Shown: piece by piece, positions 23,183 through 34,006 of the stretch
Layout of the letters: every line of letters starts with the position of its first letter
Position numbering within the stretch: position 1 is the stretch's first letter
Assembly (NCBI RefSeq): GCF_024323335.1
Contig: NC_066583.1
Location: 414,296,031-414,360,030, forward strand
Length of the DNA: 64,000 bases
Direction of reading: 5' to 3'
Origin: Lathyrus oleraceus
Lineage: Eukaryota > Streptophyta > Magnoliopsida > Fabales > Fabaceae
Program-made: the position numbers and the translations under genes
Notes under the pieces: generated by a model
What the model saw: the letters and a program-made list of their open reading frames with translations, nothing else
Database searches by the model: none
Told to the model about the DNA's origin: nothing

Positions 23183-23530
23183 GGATAGTTGCCGTTTGCT
23201 AGCAATTCTATCCCCAGCCAGAATTTTGGTATTCTACCCCGTATTCAGTAGTTGTAAACCCTAATTCCTCCCTTTTGCAGAGTTAACCTTGTTGTTCATC
23301 CTAATCAATGATGGTTACTCTTTGTGGTTATCTTCATTCAGTATTCAATGTTGATATTCCTCCCTTGCTTCTGGATAATTGCCTTTTGCTAGCAATTGTA
23401 TCCCCAGCAGTCTTTTGGATCATTGTCGTATGCTTGCAATGTTATCTCCTTTGAAGTCGCCAGCAAGTCCTTGTGGATAATTGTTGTTTATGCAATTCAT
23501 CCCCGGATCATTGATTTTTGTATCAATGTA
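23183..23530 (+). repeat. Stem-loops with GGAT...ATCC arms
   Basis: Several hairpins follow one another: GGATAG..TTGC pairing with GCAA..CTATCC (23183-23213), GGATAATTGC with GCAATTGTATCC (23373-23403), CATTG with CAATG (23421-23441) and ATTGAT with ATCAAT (23510-23527). Some pairs have bulges. Stems differ between units but stay complementary. Confidence 0.6.
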
Positions 23531-23701
23531 TCCCCAGCGAGTCTTCTTTCATTTACCCGGTTGCTTGGTAATGATTGTTGCTACTTTTGATCAGTCATCT
23601 TTATATACCTAGTTTTGGTATCCCGATACCTTTCTTTTCGGTCGATTTATCCTTTGTTAACCCAGTAGCCGGTTGTGGATAATCTTCCATGCGAGTATGT
23701 C

Positions 23702-24277
23702 ATCCACGTTCTGACGGTAATGGATAATATATCTCATGCACTCTTCGATCGAAGCCTGTTGTGTTTCCCCAGTCGAGTAAGATTCGTTATTCCTTTGTGG
23801 AATCGAATATTTGTTGTTTGTTGGATAATTGCCGGATGCTCGCAATTTATCCCATGTGAGTTGTCTTTCGTTTACCCTGTTGCTTGGTATCGATTGCCTC
23901 TCTTTTTGGTTGATCACCTATTATATGCCAGTAACCGGTATCTCTAGTGTCTCTTCCTTTTCGAGTATATTATTCATGTTTTGACGGTAATGAATAATAT
24001 ATCTCTTTCGCTCTTTGGTCGGAATCCTTTGTTGATCTTCCCCAGTAGAGTAAGATTCGTATTCTTTGTAGAATCGAATATCCATCCTTTAACAGGTTTG
24101 TGTTTTGGATGATGAGTGTCTTGGCATATATACCAATTCACGTTTTCGGTAGGTCACCTATTATATACCTCGGTATCCCTGGTGTCTCTTCCATGCGAGT
24201 GTATTATCTACGTTCTGACGGTAATAGATAATATATCTCATGTGAGTATACTATCCACGCTCTGACGGTAATGGATA
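23702..24277 (+). repeat. Hairpins with 14-nt loop ending CGGTAA
   Basis: Four units share a 14-nt loop close to CGTTCTGACGGTAA while the stems change: ATCCA/TGGAT (23702), TATATTATTCA/TGAATAATATA (23966-24001), TATTATCTA/TAGATAATA (24202-24233) and TATCCA/TGGATA (24252-24277). The same motif family occurs in inverse orientation at 55558-56374. Confidence 0.8.
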
Positions 24278-25265
24278 TTATATCTCATGCACTCTTTGGG
24301 TTTGTGTCCCCAACTGAGTAAGATTCGTTTTCCTGTCGTGGATTCGAATGTCCATCCTGTAAGTCGATTTACTTTTTCAAGCCCTCCTTTCGGATGATGA
24401 GTGTTTTGGCATATATACCAATTCACGCTTTGGTCGGTCACCTATTATATGCCCTAACCGGTACCCCTGGTGTTCCCTTCTTTCTGCTCCCTATTATGAC
24501 TTTGGTCCTCTGTGGAGTCAGATTTTCCTGAGTTGATGTACCTTTTTTGGTCTTTCTCAGATGTTTGGTTGATTGATATCTCTCACCCTTATACCGGTTT
24601 TAGATATTCATTCTTCCTGAGTTTGTTACCCTTATACCGGTAACACCTCATTTCTTTGTTGCTTCCCCGTGAGAGTCTCTTTGTTAGACCTTCTCCAGTG
24701 GAGTTTCCTGTTGTGATTTTACCCTTTTGCTGTATTGGCGTTTTCCCCAATATATGCAATTCTCCCCGGCAGGGAGGTTCTTTCTGAATCGTTCCCTAGT
24801 CCGTTTCCGGATTTTTATCCGAAGTATCCTTTGTGGATAGTTTGAGTCAGCTTGAGTCTTTCCAATGGTTGTGTCTTCCTTTAGAATCCTTCTTTCCCAG
24901 TTTGAGTCCTTTACTTCCCAGTGAGATCTCTAGTCCAGTCGTGTTGTGTTCATGCAGTGTCAGTTTTGTCTCCTAATTCAGAGTCGTGTCCTGCTCACGC
25001 ATTCTTTTTCTTTTTCTTATCCCCATAAGAGACCTGTTAGAGTCTCTGTTCCTGGTGAGTGTATCACTCCAATGGATCGTCTCTTCTGTGTGAACTATAT
25101 CCCCACAGGATTTTTGTTTCTTTTACATGCATTTCTCTTGCATCATGAGGTCTCTTAGGGACCAAAATTTGTCTTATTATTGTTATTTAAGCCCATTCTA
25201 CCGCGTCGAGATGAAGATTTCTAAACTTCACTTCTCCGGCTAGAATGACCTTAAATAGGGGCATC

Positions 25266-28200
25266 TGTAAGACCCCAATTTTGTCCCTAAGATCCCTCAT
25301 GGCATCATATCATACCATATCATTGCCTAAAGGATCATTGTGCACCTTGCCTCCTTCCCTGTGGGTGGGTTATCTTTTGAGAGTGATTCTTGATCACCAA
25401 TCATGTTTTGCATTTGTATATCATTGCTTTTCATTTGTTTGCTAACCAAAAGTACAAAAATATGTCATTTATCCTTGTTACTTGCAAATGAAGCAATTAC
25501 AGGTCAAGGCAGTCATTGAGCAATAGATGGTGGCCATTCTGAAGAATTTGGGCACCATGATCATGCATAAGAGTTCATATGAGCCATGATATCATTTTGA
25601 ATCAAGGTCTCAAGTGGCAGAGGTTTGAATTTCATCTGAGCACAGCCAGGTCAACTGAAACCCTAGAAAAGTCAACACAAGTCAACTGTGCATTCAATCA
25701 TGGATTTCAAGGTGGGAGATGGTTAGAGAGGCCTTATTCATGTCCATACAAGTCTCATTTAACATTTCAAACATCAACAATGGAGAATTTGAGGTCAGAT
25801 GAAAAGTTTCCAAAAATAGTAAGTGACATGTAATTTGGAATGGCAAAAATGGAAAGGTCTTCTCCTCAAGATTACATCATCAAACATGCTTCAAATGAAA
25901 TTTTGTCCAACATGAAAGTTGAAGATATTGCTCTCACCTTTCCAAAATGTCCAAGAACATCAATTTCTCATTTGTGGTTGGAGAGATATGATCAAAAGAT
26001 GGCCAAGTGTGGATTGAACTTCAAAAAGGCATAACTTCTCAACCATTGCTCCAAATCACATGGCTCTTTTTGCTAATTTCATGTCATGACCTATAATTTC
26101 ATATTCTTGCATAACATTGCATCAATTCTCATTTCATGAACATTTGCAAAAATCTTGAAATTTGGAGGGAATTTTCAAAGTTTAAAATTGGTAATTCATT
26201 TGAACATTCTACAATTGCCAATAGCTCCAAAATGATTTTTTAAGTGAATTGGATCAGCATCACGTGCACTGTTCATTGTCATGCACATGCATAAGGTGTT
26301 TTTGCAAATTGTCCAAAACACCTTGTTTTCACTAATTGCAATTACCAATTGATTAATCATGATTAAGTTTGGTTAATTAGGAGTATATAAGTGAAATCAT
26401 AACAGAAAAACCCTAACGACAATTCATTTTTTCAGATCTAAAATTTTTGCTCTCAATTTTCTCTCAATTTTTTCTCTCATTTTTTCAAAGCAATTCCATA
26501 AATTCGTGCTAGATTCTTCATCTAGCATCATCATTGATCATTATTCAAGCAAGAATCATTTGAATCCATGCATCTTGAAGCTGCTCCAAGCAAGAACATC
26601 AACAATGGTGGATTCCTCAAACTGTGGATTCGTGACCAATTGAGCATCAAGAACTTCTCCAATACACTACACAAGCTTGCAAGAGAAAGATCCAAGCATT
26701 ACAAGGCCAGGAACACACGATTTTGAAAGCTGCTCTTCAAGAGGTGTGGAATTCGACTCTCTCTTTTCTCATTTTTGTTATATGAATGTTGTAGATCTCG
26801 TTTGTGTGATGATTCTGAGCTTTGTTTCATTTAATTTCATGCTAAAATGAGTGAGAATCGATGATTTGATGTTTTCATGATGATTTTTATTTTGCTCGAT
26901 TCATGCATGTTGTGATGTTGTTTGATTGAATTGTTGTTGATTCTTGATGCTGGATGTTAGATCTACATGATGCATTGCTTAATTTGTGTTTCTGGAGAGT
27001 TTGAGATTTTCTGGAAAATTGTTGATGAAGATCATCAAGATCTTCATCGTGTTCTTAAGTTGCTGGAAATTACCTGCGGATTCTTCTATAACCTTCATCG
27101 CCTTTGCTGCGAATTTTCCTACGTGTTCACGAGCTTTACCTGCGGATTATGGATTCTGCATGCGCCTAGGGTTTGGTCCAAAACGACCGTGTTTTGTAGC
27201 GCATGCTTTTCAATTCAAATGAATTCTCCCTTCGATTCCCCGTGCCTGCATTTTCCAAATTTGCTTTGCTGAATTATTTCATTTCTTCATGTATCCATGT
27301 GCTATGCTCTTTCATGTTTTTAATTTTTCTCTTCACTTAAAAAATCATAACTCCATAAATATGCATCCAAATCACATGAGATTTTTTTCACTTTGTTCCT
27401 CATGATGAATAGGATTGATCATGAATTTTTATGGAATTTTTGGATTCATTTCTGATTTGTTTGAGATTTTCTTTGCTGGTTGACTATTGTTGAACTTTTG
27501 AAGAGTGTTGAACTTTCATGATTTGTGAAATGCTTATGCTCTATCCTATGAACTTGAAATTTCACACATGTTTTCTAGACACATTGAAGTTTATTGTGGC
27601 TTTGGTTTGGGTCATTTATCATTTGTCATCTATGTTTTAGGATTGCCTTAAGTTGGTGTACCATTTGTGATCCTATTTGAGCTTGTTTGTGCTTACATTG
27701 CTTTATGGAATTTATGTTCCATGGCTATACTTGTCCAAATGCCTTGATTTTTGGTGTGTTGATCATTTGACGTGTTCTGTTTAGCCATGATTTTTCTTGA
27801 GATTTATTGAACCATTTTTGAATTGATGGGGATTTATTCATTCTGTTGCTCCAATGTGTTTCCAACTTGCATACTTTGCCTTATTTGATTTATGAAATGA
27901 ACTTGGTTGATGCTATTGATATGAGACCACTTGGATATTGTTCCTAATTGATTAAGCTTGATTCATGTCAATTTTCATGTTCTGTTTTGGATTATTTCTC
28001 ATTCTTTGACCCTAGGCTTTGACCTAGTGGTTTGCTTCTCATGTTTGAGCTTGTTTTCAGGTTAAGAAGTACATGGCCATAAGGGGATTAATTCACATTG
28101 CTTGAGTTGGTTTATTTGATTGATATTGACTAACCTTGACTTGTTTTGTAGGATGCTTTTAGCTCATTTGAGTTGAGCTTGTGCCTTTCACATTGTAGCC

Positions 28201-28640
28201 TTGCTTGTTGATTGTGTATTGTCTGTTGACTGTTGGATTATCTATTTAACTTTTTGAGTTGTATACTGATTGAGTTGGATTGTTTTCAGGTACATTAGTT
28301 GCTTAACTTCATTTTGAAATTGCTTTTGCTTGGTTGCTTAACCAATTAGGTATAATTCCTCTTCTTCATGTAGTCTGGAAGACCTGGCTTGTTATGTGGC
28401 CAGGCACCTGTCTGAAGTCCTCCTTAAGAGGCAATGCTTGTGTTTGTTTATCTTTGTCCTAAGCAGGAAAAGTCCTCATATGAGGCAATTGGTAGATAAA
28501 AGAGATGTGTAGTCCATCTCCTACTATTCAGTGTGTCATCCCTTTGCTCACATTACATGTTGATGCATTGTGGATACTAACCCAAGATCTATAGGGTCAT
28601 TCTCTGTGAGATGAGTTATATACCCGAACTCGAGTGCACT
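25266..28640 (+). mobile_element. Truncated LTR of a plus-strand Ogre (TGTAAGACC family)
   Basis: The LTR begins TGTAAGACCCC directly after the purine tract and matches the solo LTR at 1610 through landmarks such as GTAGTCTGGAAGAC (28370) and the TTGATGCATTGTG word (28560). TATATAA at 26384-26390 is its probable TATA box. Similarity fades near 28640, well before the expected GCTACA end, and a different text, taken as the 5' UTR of the next Ogre, follows. About 1.5-2 kb of LTR end is missing. No gene is contained. Confidence 0.75.
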
Positions 28641-29335
28641 CTAGGATAGGAGAATGGCATAGTCTTGTTGACTGGTGTGGAGTATTCCTTAGCCAGTTGA
28701 CTTGCGAGTCCATTCACTTGGTGGAGGTCATGTTGGATTAATAATGTCACACAAGTTATTTGTGGTTAGGCATTATTCTTTCAATCATGTGCCTTAGAAG
28801 CCAAGGACCTTAGTTTACCAAGCCCATCTTGGCCTATTTTTAGGACGTAGTGCGGAGGTCGTTCAGATGTCAGTTCTGATGCGATTGTTACGCGATACTA
28901 CACTCATAAGAGTCTCTCTTGAGAATATTTTTGGAATACGAGTATTCGTTCCTCCGATAATATCCGAAATATGGGACGATGATTATGGGAACCTCTGGTA
29001 GAACATGTCTGGCAGGTTTAAACCCTAGTACACTCTCGTTGGGTGGTTCTTAACCGAGACTCCATGCTCGTGACTCTCAACAAACCCGTGATTCGTGGTT
29101 GAGTCGTTCAAATATCCTTAATATCAATGGAACTTGGGCGTTGATAAGGTGAAAACCATAATCCGCCAAAATGATGGTTGATATTAAGGATGATTGAGCC
29201 GGTTCATGTACCGTTAATATCAATGGAACTTGGGTGTTGATAAGGTGAAAACCATAATCCACCAAAATGGATGATTGATATTAAGGATACAATGAGCTTT
29301 CCCATGACCTTTGTCTGGTGTGACTTGCTTGATCC
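28641..29335 (+). other. Probable 5' UTR of the plus-strand Ogre, with paired hairpins
   Basis: Non-coding sequence lies directly upstream of ORF1. It contains a 96-bp tandem duplication (29118 and 29214), each copy closed by an inverted repeat: ATCCTTAATATCAA/TTGATATTAAGGAT (29114-29191) and TTAATATCAAT/ATTGATATTAA (29214-29284). The primer-binding site is not present, which fits a deletion at about 28640. Confidence 0.55.
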
Positions 29336-30001
29336 TTGAGTGTGATTGTTGCATTCATGCATTCATCTGCATTCATGTCATCAGAATTAAGTAAGTTTTC
29401 AAGGAACTTAAAGGGTTTATTTGCAAAATTTTCAGACATGGAAAGACCGAAAAGGCATACAAAGAAGTACAGCTTTAGACAGCCCGACGTGAAAGAGTTA
29501 AGGAATCTGACATCCTATGTATTAGATCCCTTGGGTTTCAAAGCTCGTTATGGGAAGCTTTTGCCTCTGTTGACAACTCAGGTTGATGAGGGTTTTATGA
29601 GTACCTTGGCACAGTTTTATGATCCTCTGTATCATTGCTTCTCTTTTCCGGACTTCCAGTTGTTGCCTACGCTTGAGGAGTATGCTCATCTTATTGGGAT
29701 CCCTATTCTGGATCAAGTGTCGTTCAGTGGCCTGGAGAGCATTCCTACTTCTCGAGAGATTGCAGACTTGTTGCACATAGATGAAGCCTTGATTAAAGCT
29801 AATATGACTACCAAAGGTGGAATTCAGGGTCTCCCTTCCGAGTTCCTCATTGCTCAAGCTACCGTGTATGGGAAGGCCAGGAGTGAGGATGCCTTTGAGG
29901 CTTTATTTGTGCTGCTCATCTATGGTTTGGTATTGTTCCCCAACATCGACAAATTTGTGGATGTGAACGCCATTAGGATCTTTTCAGTTCTTAATCCCGT
30001 T
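29336..30001 (+). pseudogene. Ogre ORF1, first part
   Basis: This is the start of the ORF that Ogre elements carry upstream of gag. The protein resembles plant mobile-domain proteins: FYDPLYHCFSFPDFQLLPTL and EEYAHLIGIPI are typical blocks. Its role in the element is unknown. The first Met is at 29336, but Met35 (29438, MERPKRHTKKYSF) begins the conserved part and is a better start. The frame is cut after Val at 30001 by copia element A; the apparent tail PVCRCLIGCIIW is LTR sequence. It resumes at 37889. Confidence 0.85.
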
Positions 30002-31366
30002 TGTAGGTGTTTAATTGGCTGCATTATATGGTAAAACACTAGCTGGATTCTAATGTCTTGACTGATGTCATGACATGGTGTGTGTGTGTGTGTGACTGCA
30101 TTGTAGGTTAGAATATCTAACTGTACTCTGATGTCTTGACTGATGTCATGACACACTTGAGTAGTTACTGCAGGATTAGCTAATACAGGATTTATTGAAT
30201 GTCAAACTGGAGACTGTGACATTCATTCCTGTCAGCAGCTACTGAGGAATAGAACAGCTGGTGTTCTATTAGAGCTCAGTATTCATTTGCAGTCTGGTTA
30301 TCAAGGAAGAACCAGATCTGGCATAAGGCCTAATGTATGAATGTCAAACTGGATGTTATGACATTCATCATGGACAGTATATACTGAACATTAGACAGAG
30401 TGGTGTTCTGCTATACTTCAGCATGTTACTTAGTCTGTTCTTCAAGAGAATAACAGAACTAACTTAAGGCCAACTGTGTAAATGTTAAATTGGACACTTT
30501 GACATTTATTAATGTAAGCTGTTACTGTAGTATGGTCATTTTGATCATGTACAGGTCAGCAAAATTGTACAGTATGTTATCTGGAAAAACAGACTCAACA
30601 TATGGACCTTGATGTCAAGCTGAATGTCGTGACATTCATTCCTGACAGCATATGCTATATTGTAGGTTGTTCAGTTTTCTGTTTCAGCTTTTCTTGGGCT
30701 ATTCTTCAGGAAGTCAACAGCTTAGAGAAAAACCAGGAAATCAACAACCAAGTTACATTTAATGAACCTAACAAATAGCCTATTTGTTAGTAACCTAAAT
30801 GTTGAATTTATGGGAACTCGTGTGACCTTAAATTCAGGAGAATACAGGTGCAAAAGCCCAGGTACTGCAATATAAAAAGCCAAGCCATTATCAAGTAGAT
30901 GATTGTTGTGGCATAGGGTGTTCATTGAGTTGTAAGTGTTGTGTCGCTCAAAGCTTTTAAGCGTGAGTGCTGTGTATCTTGATTAAAGCTGTGAAGCACA
31001 ATCAAGAGTTGTTTGAAGTGTGACTTCAACTTGTCTTTAATATTGATTAAAGGTAGTAATCACTGAGGTGATTGAGGGGGAGTGAGTAGGAACTCTGATC
31101 TTAGTGTAAGATTGAAATTGCATTGGGTAGGGATTAAGTGATAAGTTGTAAACGGGTGAGTTTAGCTTTGAATTGATACTACTAATAGTGGATTTCCTCC
31201 CTGGCTTGGTAGCCCCCAGATGTAGGTCATGTTGGACTGAACTGGGTAAACAATTACTTGTGTTATTTACTGCACTTACGTTTAAGTTCTGCATAATTCC
31301 TGTTTGTGCAGAATTGGATGTCATAACAACCCGTGTGACATCCAAAGTCTGATAACTAGAATTTCA
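30002..31366 (+). mobile_element. 5' LTR of copia A, lacking the post-TATA segment
   Basis: The 1365-bp LTR starts TGTAGGTGTTT and ends AGAATTTCA. TATAAAAA is at 30871-30878. Relative to the 3' LTR, 111 bp are absent immediately after the TATA box, with an AAG microhomology at the junction, and a TG run is 4 bp longer. The missing part would contain the transcription start. Confidence 0.92.
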
Positions 31367-31368
31367 AT

Positions 31369-31380
31369 TGGCATCAGAGC
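31369..31380 (+). other. Primer-binding site of copia A
   Basis: TGGCATCAGAGC lies two bases after the LTR. It matches the usual TGGTATCAGAGC complement of initiator tRNA-Met except for one base. Confidence 0.85.
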
Positions 31381-31472
31381 AGGCACCCTGCCTGTGATTT
31401 TTTGGGTGAGATCTAGGGAAGTTACTTTCTAGTACCACGGACAAGGATATAGGACACTCAAATAGACCACCC

Positions 31473-33578
31473 ATGTTGGATGGATCTAATTATGATGACT
31501 GGAAGCCTCGTATGATAGCCTTCTTAAGGTCTCTAGATAGCAAAGTCTGGAGAGCTGTCAACAAAGGATGGGAACATCCAATGAGGACAGGTGAAGATGG
31601 AGTCAGTGTGCAGATTCCTGAAGAAGAGTGGGACAAGGAGCAAGAGGCATTAGCTCTTGGAAATTCCAAGGCCTTGAATGCATTGTTCAATGGAATCAGT
31701 AAGAACATCTTCAGGCTGGTGCACCACTGTGAACTAGCTAAGGAAGTTTGGGATATCCTCAAGGTAACTCATGAAGGTACTTCCAAAGTGAAGATGTCCA
31801 AACTTCAGATGCTGACCACCAAGTTTGAAAATCTGAGGATGAAAGAAGATGAGACTATTCATGACTTTCACATGAATATTCTTGAAATTGCAAACACCTC
31901 TGGTGGACTAGGTGAGAAAATGGCAGAAGAGAAACTTGTAAGAAAGATTCTCAGGTCCTTGCCTAAGAGATTTGCTATGAAGGTCACAGCCATAGAAGAG
32001 GCGCAGGACATCTGCAATATGAAGGTGGATGAGCTCATTGGTTCTCTTCAAACCTTTGAAATGGGCTTGTGTGAGAATGCTGAAAAGAAGAACAAAAGCG
32101 TAACTTTTGTATCTAATGCTGAAGAGGAGTCAGAAACAGGATATACTGAAGGTGATGAAAGTATATCAGAAACCTTAGCCATGCTTGGGAGACAGTTCAA
32201 CAAGCTCATTAAGAAATTTGATCAACAGGGTAGACCTAATGTCAAGAACATCCCGTCTGACATAAGGAAAAGATCAACTTCTGAAGAAAAGTTCAACCAA
32301 GGCAAGGGAATCCAGTGCCATGGGTGTGAAGGATATGGTCATATTAAGGCTGACTGCCCTACCTTCCTCATGAGGCAAAGGAGAGGGCTATCTGTCACCT
32401 GGTCAGAAGAAGACACTGAGAGTGAATCTGAAGGAGAGTCTGCCAAACATGTCACTGCTCTGACCAGTGTCTGTACCTCAGAAGATAACTCAAGTGGAGA
32501 TGAGCTCACCTTGGATGAACTTGCTGCCTCATATAAAGAACTATGTGCTAAAAGTGCAGAAGTGTGTATCCAAGGAGAAAAGCATAAGAAACTCATCAAA
32601 GAGCTAGAAGCTGAGAAACTAGAGCAGCTGAAAGTCATAGAGGGTCTGAAGGGTGAGATGTCTTTGTTGACCTCTAAGCTAGACCAAATGACCAAATCCA
32701 TCAAAATGTTGAATAAGGGATCTGACACCTTGGAAGAGATCCTGAAGATAGGACAGAAGTCTGGAACCACTTCTGGTTTAGGCCTTGGGAAAAGATCATC
32801 AGCTGAATGCAAACGCCCAAAGGCTAAAGTTCAGAAATCCAAAGGAAAGTCACATCCAATGTCTCAACATCGAGGAACCAGAATGAGCAATCATCAGAAG
32901 AAGAAATTCAAAAGATGGAGATGTCATTACTGTGGTAGATTCGGTCAAATAAAACCCTTCTACTATAGGCTGCATGGTTACCCAAACCAGACCCCACAAG
33001 GTAGACCTAAGAAGAAGGTGTCTACGCATAATGTCCCCATTAAGAAACAAACATGGGCGGCTAAGCAGACACCTCAGGTCAATCCTAAGCAGCAGGCACC
33101 TAAGCTTCACTTCTCTCCTGAGAATCACCAGTGTGTTGCTAACCTTGCTCACACAACTTCAAGGGTACATATCAGACAAGACTGGTACCTTGATAGTGGC
33201 TGCTCAAGGCATATGACTGGGATGAGCAACCTAGTGGTGAATCTACATCCTCCTACCTCCAAGTTTGTAACATTTGGTGATGGAACTAAAAGAGAAGTCA
33301 AGGGTGTTGGTAAGCTGGACTGTCCTGAAGCCCCAAAATTGAGTGGTTTATTGTTAGTAAAAGGACTAACTGTGAACCTCATAAGCATAAGCCAGCTATG
33401 TGACCAAGGATGCAAGGTGGAATTTACCAAGGGAGGATGTGTGGTGTTGAATGGATGCATTCAAGAAGTGATGAGAGGAGACAGATCCAGAGATAATTGC
33501 TATCTATGGAAATCTAAAGACTCTCTCAACTTTACCAAGTGTCCTTTAGACAAGGGAGATCAGGAAGGGAAGCTGTGA
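31473..33578 (+). CDS. gag: Copia A Gag and aspartic protease
   Basis: This intact 701-codon frame has an N-terminal Gag domain of the UBN2 type (LDGSNYDDWK, then EVWDILKVTHEGTSKVK and FENLRMKEDETIHDF). A CCHC knuckle follows at C282-H-G-C..H..C295, then an acidic stretch, a coiled-coil region (about residues 340-420) and a second knuckle-like motif (CHYCGRFGQ) that has lost its final Cys. The retropepsin has D574-S-G-C-S-R-H-M-T-G. The frame ends inside the GAG-pre-integrase domain (LISISQLCDQGCKVEF). Gag would form the cytoplasmic particle and the protease would cut the polyprotein. The end at 33578 is a premature stop relative to a full pol. Met at 31473 is the first in frame after the primer site. 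Confidence 0.9.
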   Translation: MLDGSNYDDWKPRMIAFLRSLDSKVWRAVNKGWEHPMRTGEDGVSVQIPEEEWDKEQEALALGNSKALNALFNGISKNIFRLVHHCELAKEVWDILKVTHEGTSKVKMSKLQMLTTKFENLRMKEDETIHDFHMNILEIANTSGGLGEKMAEEKLVRKILRSLPKRFAMKVTAIEEAQDICNMKVDELIGSLQTFEMGLCENAEKKNKSVTFVSNAEEESETGYTEGDESISETLAMLGRQFNKLIKKFDQQGRPNVKNIPSDIRKRSTSEEKFNQGKGIQCHGCEGYGHIKADCPTFLMRQRRGLSVTWSEEDTESESEGESAKHVTALTSVCTSEDNSSGDELTLDELAASYKELCAKSAEVCIQGEKHKKLIKELEAEKLEQLKVIEGLKGEMSLLTSKLDQMTKSIKMLNKGSDTLEEILKIGQKSGTTSGLGLGKRSSAECKRPKAKVQKSKGKSHPMSQHRGTRMSNHQKKKFKRWRCHYCGRFGQIKPFYYRLHGYPNQTPQGRPKKKVSTHNVPIKKQTWAAKQTPQVNPKQQAPKLHFSPENHQCVANLAHTTSRVHIRQDWYLDSGCSRHMTGMSNLVVNLHPPTSKFVTFGDGTKREVKGVGKLDCPEAPKLSGLLLVKGLTVNLISISQLCDQGCKVEFTKGGCVVLNGCIQEVMRGDRSRDNCYLWKSKDSLNFTKCPLDKGDQEGKL

Positions 33579-33950
33579 CATGGAAGACTTGATCACATTC
33601 AGGTACAAGGAATGAAGAAAAGCAGTTCCAAGAGAACTATGAGAGGAGTCTCATATCTGTCTTTAGATAAAAAGACAGACTGTGGAGAATGTCTGATTGA
33701 AAGTAATGAGCCATTGGCACCTATTAGTCATCATACAAAGGATATGACAGCAAGGGATAGACAGAGGTGTGTATTATTGTCGTCTGCAGAATCTCAACAC
33801 CTAGCGTGTGGTAGCAGGTGGTCAACCCTAGTATGGAGGAACCTGATGCAGACAGAGTACAATGTCACCCAGAATGTCATGACATTGTACGCTGCTAAGT
33901 GTGACAATAGTAAGGGCAAAGAGGGAATGCGTACGTCTGAAAATTTATAG
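33579..33950 (+). pseudogene. Copia A pol remnant: pre-integrase joined to RNase H end
   Basis: The first part (VSYLSLDKKTDCGECLI) corresponds to the pre-integrase/zinc region. The second (SSAESQHLACGSR, LVWRNLMQTEYNV, MTLY) matches the last third of copia RNase H. Integrase core and RT are missing, with the junction near 33700-33760. About 3 kb of pol has been lost compared with element B. Confidence 0.75.
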
Positions 33951-34006
33951 CAACTAATGAAGTTAGTTAGCTACTGTTATTAAGTCAAATTATTAAACAA
34001 CAAATA

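Larger units (their letters stand above)
20881..25265 (+). other. 3' untranslated region of a plus-strand Ogre
   Basis: From about 20888 the text matches, in inverse orientation, the 3' UTR at 54636-58632 of the minus-strand Ogre derivative. Upstream of that point the similarity stops, so one or both copies are truncated there. No coding frame is supported. The stretch is built of CCCCAGCAGAG-like words and dozens of short stem-loops, and ends in the purine tract TTAAATAGGGGCATC (about 25251-25265) next to the LTR. Confidence 0.75.

Noticed and set aside
25266..28640. Reading this LTR as the normal 5' LTR of the ORF1-gag Ogre
   Set aside because: It is preceded by a 3' UTR and purine tract with no target-site duplication, and lacks the LTR end and primer site; a fused 3' LTR explains it better, though a shared LTR is not excluded.
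29389..29437. Mini-intron before the ORF1 start (GTAAGT donor, TTTTCAG acceptor)
   Set aside because: The 45-50 bp length is below what plant splicing normally uses, and the interval stays in frame; kept only as a coincidence.
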